Assembly: GCA_034509495.1 (NCBI GenBank) | Contig: CM067519.1 | Coordinates: 21,666,953 to 21,730,952, forward strand | Origin: Acestrorhynchus altus | Taxonomy: Eukaryota > Chordata > Actinopteri > Characiformes > Acestrorhynchidae | Direction of reading: 5' to 3' | Length of the DNA stretch: 64,000 nt | Shown here: positions 13,254 to 27,413 of the stretch, piece by piece | Position numbering within the stretch: position 1 is the stretch's first letter | Layout of the letters: every line of letters begins with the position of its first letter | Position numbers and translations under genes: made by a program | The notes under the pieces: generated by a model | Database searches by the model: none | Seen by the model: only the letters and a program-made list of their open reading frames with translations | Told to the model about the DNA's origin: nothing

Positions 13254-15106
13254 ACCTGGAAAAAACAACACAAGCATGAAACAGTGAGAGCAGTGAAATA
13301 CAGGGTTCTGTAATCGATTGCTGAATTTAAATATCTTTAGATCAGTCAGATCATGAACTTGGGTGAAAATTCTTGTATTTTTAAATATTGCAATATCACA
13401 AAACAGTAAAATATTGTAGTGTCAGTTTTTTTCCAACATTGTACAGCTCTAGTTCTAATTTGCAGTGGTCACAGAGGCCTGTGATTGGCGGAGAGCTTGT
13501 TTCAGTGGCAAAAAATGTCTCAAAAGTAGATCAGAGAAAATCCAATTTGCATTTGGTGTGAAAGGCTTTATAATTAAATATGGATTTTAAATACATTGCT
13601 GAATTGTGTATTGTCATTTAGCTTAAATACACATCAGGGTGTGATTTATTTCTCCATATTGCCCAGCACTACCTTCCGATAGACAACACACTGGCTTTTA
13701 AACAAATGTACAAGCTGTCATCATTGGAGCTCTGCATTGCTTTGTTTATATATCACGAATGAAACAAAGGAGCCATTAAATATACATTTTTTCCCAAACC
13801 ATTATAAATATAAATGAGGCCTTGACAGCTGTGGTGTGTGTACATACACTGACTTGAGGTTCACAGCTGATAAAAAATATGATGCCTTCATAGTTGCAGT
13901 TCATCAACATGACAAATGGCTTCTTTTATGAAAATCTCTTCAGCTTGACCAGCAGGGTTCACTGTTAGTGGTTTATTTGCACCATATAACTATGGAAGGC
14001 TATTAGCCATAAAAGCCATTCATCAGCAAGATGGACATGTGAAGATGTCAAAGGTGATCCAGGCTTGACAGAAACCCTCAAGGCATCCTCAGCAATCTGG
14101 CCAGAATCCTACAGAGGAACATTCTGAGCTATTTCACATCTGATCTTAAAAAGTTAATTAAGACCAAGTTTTTGTTCCAGGATCTTTTCCAGGATTCCAC
14201 AGGGTTTTTTTTTTTCCCCAGGATTTTCCAGGATTCCAGCTAATCGGATATGATCTGTACTCATTTGATTGTTTAAACTGGCTTGATCATGAATTATCTG
14301 CTTGTGGCACAATAGCACAATGTCTTTGGCCAATTTAAGAAACACTTCTACAGGAACAGCAGGAGCTGCAATTGCCCATTTAGTGGGCTATTGTTCATAA
14401 ATCTGAACAGGAATTCTGAGGGCTGATTTGAGGGTTGGTTCCCACTGAGCATAACTGGAAGAAAACGACCAGTTCTTAATGAAATGTTAACGCAACGCTT
14501 ATTTAGTTGTCTCAGGAGGCAGTAGTTCCCAATCTTGGCAGAACACCTCATGGCCCTCCAGTTTGTCCTGAAAAGCCCCGGCACACTCTCCGAACAGGGA
14601 GCGAAACCACGCGACTGTCTTGTGGTCAGGGCAGAGAGGACATTTACAAATCAAATCCGAAAAAAGGAAAAAAGAAGGAGAAATCCCTGGATCTCAAGAG
14701 GATCGGAAAGGGTCAAATTGGGACTATGCATTTTCTAAGCATTCCTAAGTAAGCTTTTTTTAAACCTGCCCAAAGTAGCCATAAAGCTGCCTCATGTGTG
14801 GTAAACTGCCATTTTTATGTAGTCTACTGGCTTGGATGGAGGGAAGCCTGTTATTGACTCTTTCCACAAGGAATTGATTTATTGTGAAGGAAAGAGAACA
14901 GGCGAGTCAAAGACAGACAAATGGGTGTATAGCGATTGTTCCGAGCATATCGAGTTCCCCAGCGCTTTGATATTTCAAGACTTCAATACGGAAAATAGGT
15001 TAATCCTTTAAATTTCAATATTTTATGGGCCAACATTCATTTTAAAAAGATGCCAAAAAGTTAGCTATTCAGAGTAATGCCCTTTAAGAACCTATTCCCT
15101 TCTATA

Positions 15107-15205
15107 ACGAAATCTTGTTATAGAGATTTAAAATTAAACTAGAGATATGTTATAGAGATTAAAAAAAATGTTATAGAGATATGTTATAGAGATTAAAAAA
15201 AAAAG
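15107..15205 (+). repeat. Short imperfect tandem repeat
   Basis: TTATAGAGAT recurs five times, several followed by poly(A) or by ATG, giving a degenerate array with alternating spacing. Confidence 0.7.
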
Positions 15206-17284
15206 TCTGCAAACACTGATTTATAGTGTGAAAATGAATAATATTAATATGAAGATTCTAGTTTTTATTTTAAAATCTCTCAAAATTAATAAGTAAAAAA
15301 GCCTCCATGAGTCTCAAGGATCAGAAAGGGTCAAATGGAACTATGGTCTATAATGAAAGCTTCTTTTTTCAAAATATTTTTTTTTTAGTATTTTGTGTGA
15401 CAATGCAAAGAATGAAGAATGTGAAGATCTTTAAAAAAAATTAATGCAAAGATTCTATTACACTTTCATGAAATTGTATATCCAAGCCAGGAACACGGAA
15501 CATCAGAACATCTGGAGACCAACCAAAATAAGTCTGACGAGAATGAGCAAATCAAAATATTCATTAGCACATGTGACACAGATATGCATTCAATATGTGA
15601 CCTTGTGGTCCTAAAAGCAAATCAAGAGAATGTGTCTTTTTTTATTTTTGTTGCTTTTTTGTTGTTTTTAAAACAGTTTAAGTTCACAAAACTAATGCAA
15701 ACATTCACACATTTTGGTTTTAAGCCTCAGCTGCACAACAGGCTAAGACTACAGCGACATCAGGATTAAATAAGTCAGCATATCTGGCCATCAGGAACGA
15801 GAAGCGTTTGAAGTGAACCTTAAATGCAGCATGGAACAAAGCGGTCAAATCAAACTCAGGGAGCCCCAGTCTGCTTTTTCTTACTGAAAGAATTTGATGG
15901 GTTCATAAAGTGTTTGAATAATTTCTTCAGATTTATGAGATGTTATGATGTGCACTCAGCCTCGCTGATACATTTCCAACGTTAACATCTCGGGAATATT
16001 AAACTTGGACGAACAACAGAGCTGACAGTAACAGCCGACTCTGGTATTGTTCTGAGCTTTAATGAGAAAAACATGGCCCGGTAGAACATAAAACATTACA
16101 TTCACCTAGAAGCTTTAATTATTCAGGTCTTATTCGGATTATCCTCATGCACGCCTTTGAGGACCATTCACATTCAACACCAAAGGCACTGGAATATTAA
16201 AAAAGCACAGGCTGAATTGAATTTCATGTTCCTGCCAGTCATGATAACATAACAGAAGAGAAATGACCCAGGATATTTCAGTGAGCAAACTGCTTAGGGT
16301 TAACTCCTAGAACCAGAGATCCGCACTCTGCAGGCAGTTACATGTTGTGTTCTAAGCTTCATAGCTCAGGATCAGAGTAACCTACAGACATGATACACAT
16401 ATCACAACAAACTACAGGCTTACCCTCTCTAACCAATTTACTACTTTCCAACCAAATCCCAGTTTAATTCCACATCACATGTAGAAATGAGTGAAGGTGC
16501 AATGATAAACTTCTATGTCAAAGCTAATACAGCTTTGACATGGCCTCAGGGAATCATCTGAGAGCAAGCGGTCAGCAGACTACTGATAGTCCACTGATGG
16601 AGAAGCTGGTGGTCTACCGTTTTTATTCCACAAAATTCTGTGTTTTATTCACTCATTCCAATTTCTTCATTAATCGTTCTTCATGTCTGTTGTAAAAACA
16701 TCAATCATTTTTATCTAGCACAGCATCACCCACCCACCTCAAAAAAACTGCATCAGGCCTAGTCATTAATTCTTTCTTCACATTTGTTTGTAATATATGT
16801 CTTTGTTTATTTTCTCAAATACAAGCCTGTGCATTTAAAATCTATTTGAGGAAATTAAAGCCTAGTTAGATGTTAGATAGTTGTATGCAGGATAATATTC
16901 TGGGTGGTCCAAGTGTGGACCAGCAGTGGCAAACAGTCAGCAGGTTGCCGACCTTATCAAGTCCAGTATCAAGTATCTGGGAAAGCTTACTCAACAAGGG
17001 TTTGTTCAACCAGTATTGAAAGGAGTGGGTTATCTAACACTTAAGCCTCATAGTATGAATCAATCTAATTGGGACATTTGTTTCTTGGACTGAATTGCAA
17101 TGTGAATTCTCACCATTCAAAATCTTTTGTAGCCCAAGTTCAGGCTTAATCTGTTTCGGACCCGATATGGTTTTAATGGAACCTGTCAAATTAGTAACAG
17201 ACATAAACTGTGATTTTAATGGATCTATGGAGACGTTTCCCTGCTGAAAAAATAACTGCCTGGACAGCTCAAGAGTATGGAATG

Positions 17285-17405
17285 TTTAGTTGTTTGGTTA
17301 GTATGACCACCGTGGTCATCCAGCATGACCTAGATAGTTCACCAGCATAACCAGCTGATCAAATTGGTCACCCAGTTTGACCAACCCAGTCAACTCATAT
17401 GAACT
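17285..17405. repeat. Degenerate TGACC/GGTCA minisatellite
   Basis: Words such as CCAGCATGACC, CACCAGCATAACCAGCTG and TTGGTCACCCAGTTTGACC follow each other. The same word set fills 53866-54350. Confidence 0.6.
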
Positions 17406-20019
17406 CCACTGAAAGCATACACTGTGCTGTATGACCACACTCCCCAATGCCTTTCACTAGTGCAGATCCAGCTTGAATCCCTATATAGATAAAAAAGCCA
17501 ATTGACTAATTTTACAACAGTACTAAAGACTGATTCCGCCAGTAGACGCTACTCCAGCTACTGTACTCATCCAACCCCACTAGATCTATGTTACACTGGA
17601 GAACTGCATGGTTCCAGCCACAGGCCTTCATTTTCACTTTAATATTTAAATATGAAAGGTGAATTAAAACTGGCTTTTAGCAGGCAACATCTGCGCAATG
17701 TGTCACTCGTGAGGAGGACAGTGAATTAACTTAACAGAACAATGTGTTAAAGTAGTTAACACATCCCTCCAACACCTACAAACAGGAGTGTGAAAGCCCA
17801 GGAGAAATTGCACCTCTGAGGTGGCCAAAAGAAGGGCGTGTGTGTGTGTTTTTCTGTGGGTCAGGAGTTAAGGTTCTAACTGTTTTTCTTACTTTGCATG
17901 GCGTCCCGGACACATTCTCAAGTCTTTCGTCCTACGTTGACCTAAGTGTGCCAAAGTAACAGAACTGTTCCAGCAGCACATGTCACTGTATACATCAGAA
18001 TTGTTAAAGGTAAAAACTGACCCACGTCAGCACACACACTGTCTATTCAGCTAAATAAACGCAGCCCACTTTCCTGACCAAAATATAGTCAAGAAGTTAA
18101 GTCTACTCAGTGTCGTTCCACCAGATGGAAGAAGTGTAGACATCCTGCCGGTGCAGATGATATGAGCTGATTTTACAGTCAGTCTGGCTATTGATGAGTG
18201 TCCGGGAGCATGAAGCACTGCCGGTGTGTATGGCAGCCATTTCAGCCTTCACTAAAGCTCAATGATCCTTGCACAGCCCCACTGGCACTAACCCACACCT
18301 TGGCACCATAGGCCTGGCCCACGCCGCCAACACCAACAAACCTTTCTGCATGTGTCACTATTTTTATGACCTGCCTCTCCCTGTGTATTTCCTCAGTCCA
18401 GTAAAACCTTAGACATTTTCTTTCTCTTCTGCCATAAATTTGTATTAGTGTTTAAAGGAACAGTTTGGCTTTAAAAATAATAATACATTTTCCTCTTACC
18501 TCAGCTGACCAGCCAAGATAGGATTATGAGAGTTTTGACACTGTATAATGAAAATGTGTCTAATTTAATTATCACCAAGTCCCAAATTCACACCCCAAAA
18601 CAGTGTGACCACAGATTGGGAAGTGGAATTCACATTTTGAGCAACCCGGCAAGAAGGACACACTTTACATATGCATTTCTGGACAAGCTGAGACCCACAG
18701 AATGGTAATATTGTGATAATATTATTTGGGTCTTATTTGAGTAAAATCCTGTAAAGTTACATAGTGCAGTTAGCAGCATGCCGAGGCCAGAGTGGCAATG
18801 ATAGAGAAGCTGTGCTTCTAATTGTAGGTCAGTAGAGCATGAACATGATTTTAATGCTATTATTTTCAGGTAAAAAGGCTACATAACATTTAAGGTACAG
18901 TTCCTAAACAGCATGACTTTAATAAAGACAGTTGCGTCTAAACAAGAAGCCATGCACTTAAGCCTTCCACTTGTAGCAATGAAACAACTCCAGGTATCAA
19001 ACAGTGTTTGCCATCAAACAAGCAGCTACTGTGGTTAACTTTACCTGCAATCTCACCCACAGTTGAAAGCATGTAAGAAAACCCGACACACACATAGTCC
19101 AGTGCATTAAGGCTATGGCAGAAACAGCGCATCTAAACAACTGCATGATAAAAGCTTTCTAACAAGACAAGCAGGACATTCAGAGGTACACCGCTCACTG
19201 CACAAAGTGAACGAGTTCAGGCTAAATCCCCCCGGAGGGAAACAGTGAGCTGACTGAAGCAAAGGAAACAGTGGAGGAGCCACTTGGTGGACAACAATAG
19301 AGAGGGATTGAGTATCTCTAAAGGCAAAGAGAGAGACTGGGGAACAATCGACTTGGACGTGCTGATAATGGGCCCCTTCAGTCACCAACTCTGTCCCACA
19401 GATTACAGAACAATGGGATTCCTTTAAACATCCTGACATGTTTAAGTATCCCCTTGGCATTGGCTCTGTAGCTTGATCCACAGAGGGTCAAGTGCCAGCC
19501 CACCGACTGAAGAATTTCTCCAATTAAGAAAGTTGACCCAGCAATGCCATCCATCAGTTCTGGACTCTGTATGAAAGAGGATATTAATATGCATGTGTTC
19601 TTTTCACTTGATGTGCATTTTCTGGTGCGAAAAGAACTCAACTCGGCTTATTTATGCTGTTTTAAACAAGGATGTCTGTTCCAGTGAAGCACAATCCAGT
19701 GCAGCCAATCAGAACCCCTTTATCTATTTTAAACAAAACAAACTCATGGTGGCGTATGCATCACAGATACTTTAAAAAAAATGTCAAAATTGTTTTCTAC
19801 ATTTTACAAATGCTCACGTATCAGTAAATTTGTGAAATATGTATAAATACACAGGATCTGCAATCATTTACAATACTGGTGCATCCTTGGACTGAACTGC
19901 CCAAATTAAGAGAAAGGAGAGGCCCTGTAGAGGCCTGCTCCTTAGGGGGGGGGTGCAGCTCTGTTTTCCCCAAGTGCAAATGAGACCTTTCTGTTAACAC
20001 CCTGAAGTACGAAAAGCCC

Positions 20020-20300
20020 AATCTTCAGACTGCCTGCCGAGAGAGAAAACTCAGCGCGGCGCCTGGAAAAGCACTCAAAAGATCCATGATCCCGTTTATC
20101 CCGAACGCTTTTCCAAGGAAAAGATGCGTCTCAGGCTCGGAACGTTGCGGCCGCTGTCAGTTTAATCTGGGAGGTTAGACACATCGTGGCTAGGGATCAG
20201 CTCCTGCTGACATTCACAGCTCTGTTTTTCAAGGGCCTAAACCCCGGGAGTTCCCATCCGCTAGCTCACCATTTCCCCTCCTCATCCACAGTCAACGCGC
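20020..20300. promoter_or_regulatory. Candidate conserved non-coding element
   Basis: A unique block richer in G+C than its flanks, with several CpGs (GGCGCC, GCGGCCGC-like stretches), not part of any repeat seen here. Its place inside the presumed ror2 intron makes an enhancer possible. Conservation cannot be judged from this window. Confidence 0.2.
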
Positions 20301-20560
20301 TGTTCCACTGAAACAGGATACTTTCACTGTGTTGTTCGAGCCAGATGATTAAATTGCCCTCAACGGCCTATTATTTTCTTTTGCTGAGCAAAAGAAAGAA
20401 GGGCAGAAAGAAAAAAAAAAAAACTGATGCAGACATCGTCTCGTGCCTTTGAGGTAGCCTGGGCCGCGTGCGGTTTGGACAGGTGGATAACGAACACAAG
20501 CACGGTGGCAGAGAGCGCCAAATCAAGCTGGAACACGAGCTTGAGGACACCACGAGGGGC

Positions 20561-20588
20561 GAGAGAGAGAGAGAGAGAGAGAGAGAGA
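20561..20588. repeat. (GA)n microsatellite
   Basis: Fourteen GA dinucleotides. Confidence 0.97.
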
Positions 20589-21019
20589 CGAGTTAATGAG
20601 GCCTTACTCAGCCCCAACTCTACACTAATGGTTTTACTGAAGAGCAGTACAGAAGGCAAGCTATACATCAGCACACAAGCAGGCCTGTAATTTCCTTCAC
20701 TGAGTCACAGTCTCCCCCTAATAAAGAGGAGCCGTGCTGCACAACCAAAGGACTCAGTGTTGACTGGGAGCTCTATTGTAGTCGCCTGAATTGGGCGATT
20801 AAGTGATGATTCAGGTGTAGAAGCAAAAGAAGCAAAAGAAAAAAGGCAGTCAAGAAGGCAGGCAGCCCCCTCAGGGTGTACCTGCTTGCACTCTGCTCGG
20901 TATTACAGGGTTGCTGCTTTTGGGGCGGTCTCCAGGGTCTGTCTACTGTTGGTTAATGGTTAAGTTCATGTAAAAAACTGCATCACAGCCAAACCACGTC
21001 CCACGAAAAATGCTGTGGA

Positions 21020-21250
21020 GCTCATCATGTAAGCTCAAAACAACCATGTTGAAATGTATACAGAGCACCCTCAGATGAAAGCCAATACAATGGCTGTGCT
21101 GGACAGCATCCCACTGGATGTGATGAGCATGGCCAACTTTGCTCTCAGACTACGGATGCCAATGGCAAGCAGCCTCACCCAGGTTTCAAACCTGCAATCC
21201 TCAGATCATAGTGCTAGCGTGTAATACCACTGTGCCACTGAGCCCCTGAT
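21020..21250 (-). repeat. tRNA-derived SINE, family B, reverse copy
   Basis: On the reverse strand the head reads TGGCACAGTGG (A box) and GGTTTGAAACC (B box), about 35 bp apart, as in a tRNA promoter. The body follows with CTTGCCATTGGCATCCG. This is the clearest view in the window of the family's pol III promoter. Confidence 0.8.
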
Positions 21251-23239
21251 CATCATTATATTATGCAGAAATCTTACTGTAAAATAGCAGCTTCTGAATC
21301 ATGCTGACACTCAATTAACTGTAATTAATCTGTCATGTAGTGGTTGATGTAGTAGTTCAGTTTAAATTATTCCGTCTTTCCACAAATGTGGCTAATCAAA
21401 CTGCAACCAGCATGGAGTGAGGAGTGCTTTGAAAATAATTTTACATTTTTGTATCATTTTATTTTTACTTTTACCTGTGGAAACCGGTGTTCAGTATTTG
21501 GTATTCGCCCTCCAGCCAAATGTTTTCAACCATTGTAGAGCAAAATGTACTGTCCATTGTTTGCAACAAAGCTATACTTAAAAAAGTTCTAAAGTTCTGA
21601 TTCATTGTGTAACTGTAGTTAAGATATGGCCCATGTTCCTACCATTGGGTCATAGATATGTAGTTACAGTCACTGGTTAGTTGGTTACTTGAAAAACGTA
21701 GAACATAGAACAGGTTTATACAGCCATACATCTTCAGCAGACCATGCAAGACCTACATGCATGAGAGCAATATGCAGCTGTTCCCAGTTACCAGGACCAA
21801 GCCAAAAACTACCAAGGCCAACACGCTGCTGAAGCTCCAAATGAAACGACTGAAATCAACGGGTTAAAATGAGCCGAAAATGCCTTTATAGAGATGCAGT
21901 GCAAGTCAGCCTAATACTTTTCCATGTGTGATACTTAAACCACTGAGGAAGTGTTCATATCTGTACAAACGTGCCCATACAAGCTCCGAGGAATATAAAT
22001 ACACTAAGTGTTAAAGAACACTGTCCCCCACATGCACACGCTCATAACTGGCCCATTTTTTCCAAACTGCTTGAAGGCATTTCAAAAGGACTTGCTTGCT
22101 CCCAGAGCTTGCTTTTCCAGATTGAAAATCCTGGATGAGATTAAGGGCTCAAAACGCTACCTCAACTAAACAAACACAGCACCAGAGTTGAACACAGTTT
22201 CTGTTGATTAGAAATAAATGGCCATCAGCTGTTTGGAATTATAGATTTTATAAAGAACAACACAAACACCAAAATCAACCGTGTGACCTGAAATACATTA
22301 CTCTCGACAAATCATCTAGAAAAGAGCAGGAACGACACAGGGAAAGTCTTGGCAGTCAGAAATCCAGTTGAATCGCTTGCTTTAAACATGGTTGGTCTTG
22401 CAGACTGCATCATCTGGCTCCTATTAATTGGCCAAGGTTGGGGCTTCCTACCCAACACAAGCGTTTGTGAGGGTTCATGTGAAATCTGATCGAGCTGAGG
22501 TGGAAAAGGCAGCTTATGGGGCTAGTCTAGGAAAACAGAAGGAGCCACTTCTGAGTGCTGACCAGTGATCTGTGGCGAGAACTGAAATTCCATCCTGGGA
22601 ATCTGGCACAAAAATTGTGGAAAGATGCGAGTGTGCATTTGCGAGTGCAGTGTGAGTCAGTGGTGCTCAGACTAAAGTCACAGGGGGTTGTAAACATCAT
22701 GACATCAGATGTGGACAAAGGAGAGAGACAGAGAGAGCGAGCACGAGAGGGGGCAGAGAAAGCGAGAGAGGGTGAAGAAAAAGGAGAAAAAAAGGAAAGA
22801 AAAAAAAAAAATAGACAAAGAGAGAAAGAAAGTCAGATATACAACCAGCCAGAGAATGAGTGAGAGAAAACAACCAAGAGCAAGGAAGCTCAAAATATAA
22901 GCCATGAAAGATTGCAGAGTAATTAAAAGCAGATGCCACAGAGGAGTTTCTACTCAACACACTGTCCCCCCTGGTTTCCGTTCTTTGTTTGAATCAAGGC
23001 CATTTATATTCCTTAACTTTGCTTTCAACAAGCCCATAACCAAACCTCAATAATCTTTCAGAGATTTTCACCAATGTCTAAATAATTCACTGCCTGAAAA
23101 TCATTCAAACTGGTTTGATTCCAGCTGAAAATTACAGCTCAAGACCAGTTGTTAATGGTAGATGATTTGTGAATGGTTTAACGTGGTATTTGATGGTCAA
23201 CGGGGTTGAAAAGCTGGTGATCCAGGTGAACATACCTTA

Positions 23240-23345
23240 TACTATAAAAAGTACAAGACCCTTGAGGAACTTGGGGAGGTTCTTCAATATGAAACTCTTA
23301 AGGCTCTCCAAGGAACTCCAAGGAACCTTTAGCTGATTAACCTGT
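23240..23345. mobile_element. Half of a MITE-like element
   Basis: AAAGTACAAGACCCTTGAGG and GAAACTCTTAAGGCTCTCCA match the left half of the element at 11290-11448. The right arm is missing. Confidence 0.55.
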
Positions 23346-23699
23346 TCTTTACCAGCAAACCATATGTTGCATTTTATTCTGGTCAAGTTGGTCAAGCTGG
23401 AGAAGGCCCCATGTCTTTTGGAGACTATTACTCTTCACAACACCATTCCTATGTACCCCTTCAACACAATTTTAGACTTCCCTAACCATCAATAACAGCA
23501 TTCCAGGCACCACACACACACCACACTTTGTGAGGTTTTAGAGATATCATATGGTTCAGATGTTGGTTTCCCCACCATCCTACTGTGAAGAATGAATATA
23601 ATGATCCAACCAATGAGGGAATTGTTTTCTTCTTGAGAAAATGTTTCTGCAATCCTTCACTTTGGCATCAGTTGAATACACTCAATACTACAAAATCTG

Positions 23700-24240
23700 C
23701 TTCTATTTAAAACCACCACAGAGCAGGTATTATGTGGTTGGTGGGTCATTTTCAGCACTGCAGTAACACCGACATGGTGTTAAGAGTGTGTTATGCTGGT
23801 GCGTGTGTATCAGACACAGCAGTGCTGCTGGGGTGTTTAAACCCCTCAGCGTCAATGCTGGATTGAGAACAGTCCAACAACCACAAATATCCAGCCAACA
23901 GTGTCCTGTAGGCAGCGCACTGATGATTCACTGTGGATGACAAACACAAACTGTGCAGAAACAGATGAGCTTCTGTCTCTGACTTTACATCTACAAGGTG
24001 GAGCAACTAGGTAGGAGTGTCTACGGTAATCTGTGTGTAAGAGTGGACAGTGAGTGGCCACAGGGTTTAAACACTCCAGCAGCACTGCTGTGTCTGATTC
24101 CCTCATTCCAGCACCACACACACCAACACACCACCACCATGTCAGTGTCACTGCAGTGCAGAATGACCCACCACCCACATCTGGTGCTTTTGTGGTCTGA
24201 TTAGATTACACTAATTGTTGGGATGAGGGCGACCGTATAC
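23700..24240. mobile_element. Palindromic teleost repeat with CAGCAGTGCTGCTG ends
   Basis: The left half contains ATTTTCAGCACTGCAGTAACA and CACAGCAGTGCTGCTGGGG; the right half contains the complements CCAGCAGCACTGCTGTG and GTCACTGCAGTGCAGAATG. The arms of about 250 bp form a large imperfect inverted repeat. A second copy lies at 32505-32915. It has no coding capacity. Confidence 0.65.
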
Positions 24241-27200
24241 CGTTATGCACACCTACACAAAAACCTCAAGACCCTGCAAGCACTGAAGTGGTTTCATCAG
24301 ATAAACTAATCAGAAATCTGATTATTCATGCCACACACTCCCACAAACATCTGAACACAATCTACACTTTCTGATCATCAACTGGAACACAGCCATCAGA
24401 GTCTCCATGACCGTCTTTATAGTACCAGTATGTCTGTCAGACCTGGGCTTTGGCTGCAACACTGAGCCGTTTCATCTGCTGGGAGATCTTATCGGCTGTC
24501 TGCATGCTAATGGTATTTTCACCAAATGCAGATGCCATCTCCCAGCAGAAACAGGGATAACCCTCATCATCTAGGTGGATTACTGATGGTAATTTCATCC
24601 CAATGACTGGGTTAAAACAACAGTGTCCATCTGGTAAATACGGGGCTTTGCCTTGAAGTTGGAGCCAAAAAAGGTACCAGGTAAAATGTTAGAAAAGGAG
24701 GAAAGGCTACTGAAGTGAGGAACAATGCTCAACAAGTGCTTGTGAGAAAGCATTCTAGTCATGAAATAACAAGAAGAAAAATTACCACCAAAGATTTCTG
24801 GCAAAATTCACATTTCTGGCAACAGCATTTTGACTTAGTGGACCTAAGAAATACCCACCCTGGTGGTCATATCTGTAGAATAATAATGACCCTTACTCCA
24901 AGGCGAGTTCATTTTGTTAATAAGAGCCTCCCCGGGCATGAATTTTGACTTACTGGACCTAAAATGCCCATGTCTGTTACGTAGGCACCTTGTTTCTAGC
25001 CTCCAAAAGGTACAGCTGGTTGATTTACAACCCCATCAATAAAAGGCAAGCTTAGAATAACTGACAAAGCATAAAACATCAAAAGCAGTTCCACTGTGTC
25101 CTCTGATCTGAGGGCTGCAATTTTCCTGTATATATTCCACCTCAGGCTTCACCAAACTATGATTAGCAAAGCATGTGTACTAGGAACAACACACTTCGCT
25201 TGAGAGCTTGTTAAACCTGCGCTGTGTGGATGTCATTTCCGACAAACGCTGTTTAAAGCGGCGCTGCGAGAAAAAAAAAGACTGAGGTAAGAGCGGTTTG
25301 CAGTTCAGTCAAATATGAAATACGTTCGAGTTGGACTTCTAAAACATGGTGGCGGTGGTTTTAAACTTCATGAGAGGGGAGAAATTACATGTATGCTGTA
25401 TGCTGTAATTAAGAGCACTTCTCCTTAAAACGGAAATTTGTGTCACTCTCCTTTGCTAAATCTGTTGACATCAAAAGGACAAGGGCCAAACGTACATGTG
25501 TTCAGATCCAGAGCCATTTGTTCTAATTAACTTGGAGAGGAAGTAGAAAAGAGCCCAAGGCAACAGCGGGGGGAGCATAAAACATGCACAAAACAAAGCT
25601 GCCTGTGCTGACTGCAGTTACACACTTGGGGAAATATGCACCATCCAACATAAGACAGTGTCCTGCCTTTGTTTATGGGCTAAATTAACCGCAGGCTGCA
25701 TAACGTTGCCTAATGACTCATTAAAGGACCAACTGGCTCAAACAGCACCTCCAAACGTCTCAACACCACATGTGGAAAATGGATGGATGGATGGATGGAA
25801 ATCAATCAAGGACTTTATTGTAAAATTAAAAACAATAATAAATAAATAAATAAAATAACAGTGGCATGTTAATACGTTGCATATTTATGTTGGAGGGGGG
25901 GGGGTGTGATGGGGACATTTCTTTGCCGCATATAAAATCTGTTTAAATTCCTGAAATGCCTATAAAACGTTCTGAAACGGCACAGATGTGGAGAAGCACA
26001 TAAAGCACCTAAGTGCCGGAACGTGTACAATAAATACAGTAGAGAAAAGAACGAACTAGAGAAGTATTAAGATCCGATTCATATCAGTATTGGTTAATAA
26101 TTTTTTTAAAGATGTTTAGAGATGTTTAGATTAGACTGCACTGAAATGTTGCACTTTGTTCATTAATAGAATGTTTAGGTGATGTTGATGTTCATGACGA
26201 TGCTAAACTTGCCATTCACAACATAAATGCCACCAAAAAAGTTTATTTGGCAGTTTACAGGACGCATATTTTTTAACAATTCAGTAGTAATTCAGGAGAA
26301 ATGTTTCAAATTGTTCCACTTTAAATAGTGAAGTTAATCACTATTAACTGATCAGAAAGAAGTAGGCCAGACTTCCAGGTCCTATGTGTGATTTACACTC
26401 GCCATAGTCAGACGCCAATCACCTGAAGCCAAGCTTTGTATGTTGTGAATGGATTACAGTGCAAGGTTTCCTAACTTGATTCTACTTTACGTTCATCAAA
26501 GCTGGGCAGGATGACCGTTCAAACATTATACCCTTTAAAACATATCCAATGGTCTGCATTGTTTATATATGTACACACATTTACATATTCTAGGTCAACG
26601 GAATAGTGTTCAAATTGCACTGAGCCCTGGGTATGCAGGTCCACCTTTCCCTGTCCTCCAACACCCCTCACCCCCACCATGTCTCTCCACACACTTTCTA
26701 TTTATAAAAAAAAAGTGCACATATAAAATTGATCTGAAGCACAAATCCAAATGATTTAATTCTCAATTTATGAATTTCACAAATGTTTGTTTATCGGAAT
26801 AATCAGCACATATGTGCATGGAAAACTTTGGACCACAATTTCCAGATCATTGCATCTCTACCCATGTTGGCACATTTAGTTCACCATTTCCAGTCTACAT
26901 CCTGCTGCATTGAAGACTTAGCTGTAAAACAGGGGAACGAAAACAAGCATTTCATACTGGAATGTGGCAAGAAAAGCGCAACATGTCAGCAGCTTCACAA
27001 GTGATTCCATGTTTGTTAAACCGAGGAATTTCTCAAAAGTCACTTCACTTGAGCTCTTACAGACGAACACATTTCATATACCGAGATCACACACACACAC
27101 CCACAGATGCACACAAGTATTCACAAACATTGCATTACTCCTTCAACCCCCTTCATATACGAATGAAGAATCACTACACAGTGGGTCATCAACACTATCT

Positions 27201-27392
27201 TAAGACGTGTTGAGACATTACAATAGTATTTAAAAAGTTCACTCCAAGTTCAGCAGATACAAACCATATCCATTCCTACGCATAACGCTGCGGCTGCGAA
27301 AGTTAAACAAAAAATATTTCAACCCCTTCTGTCAGTGCTGAACGTAATTGGAGGCCAGTCTGAGCACATTCCTCACTGAGAACAGCGAATCC
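24241..27392. other. Gene-free stretch
   Basis: It holds a (GGAT)n tract at 25781-25799, AT-rich runs and a G9 run near 25895. The block 25180-25640 is unique-looking and could be a non-coding element. No exon was recognised. Confidence 0.4.
25781..25799. repeat. (GGAT)n microsatellite
   Basis: Just under five GGAT units. Confidence 0.9.
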
Positions 27393-27413
27393 AAAAAAAA
27401 AAAAAAAAAAAAA
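27393..27413. repeat. Poly(A) tract
   Basis: Twenty-one A residues with no recognisable retroelement attached. Confidence 0.9.

Larger units (their letters stand above)
13254..20560. other. Gene-free stretch with few repeats
   Basis: Apart from the small arrays at 15107-15205 and 17285-17405, I see no repeat and no coding signal. Segments near 18110-18330 and 20020-20300 are balanced in composition and unique-looking, and are candidate conserved non-coding elements. That is a guess from appearance only. Confidence 0.4.

Noticed and set aside
21185..21250. Possible tRNA gene on the minus strand
   Set aside because: A and B boxes are present but the acceptor and anticodon stems do not pair and the unit recurs with a SINE body.
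22697..22960. Lys/Arg/Glu-rich frame at 22555-22863 and its reverse
   Set aside because: Purine-rich GA/AAAG low-complexity tract; open on both strands because of base composition.
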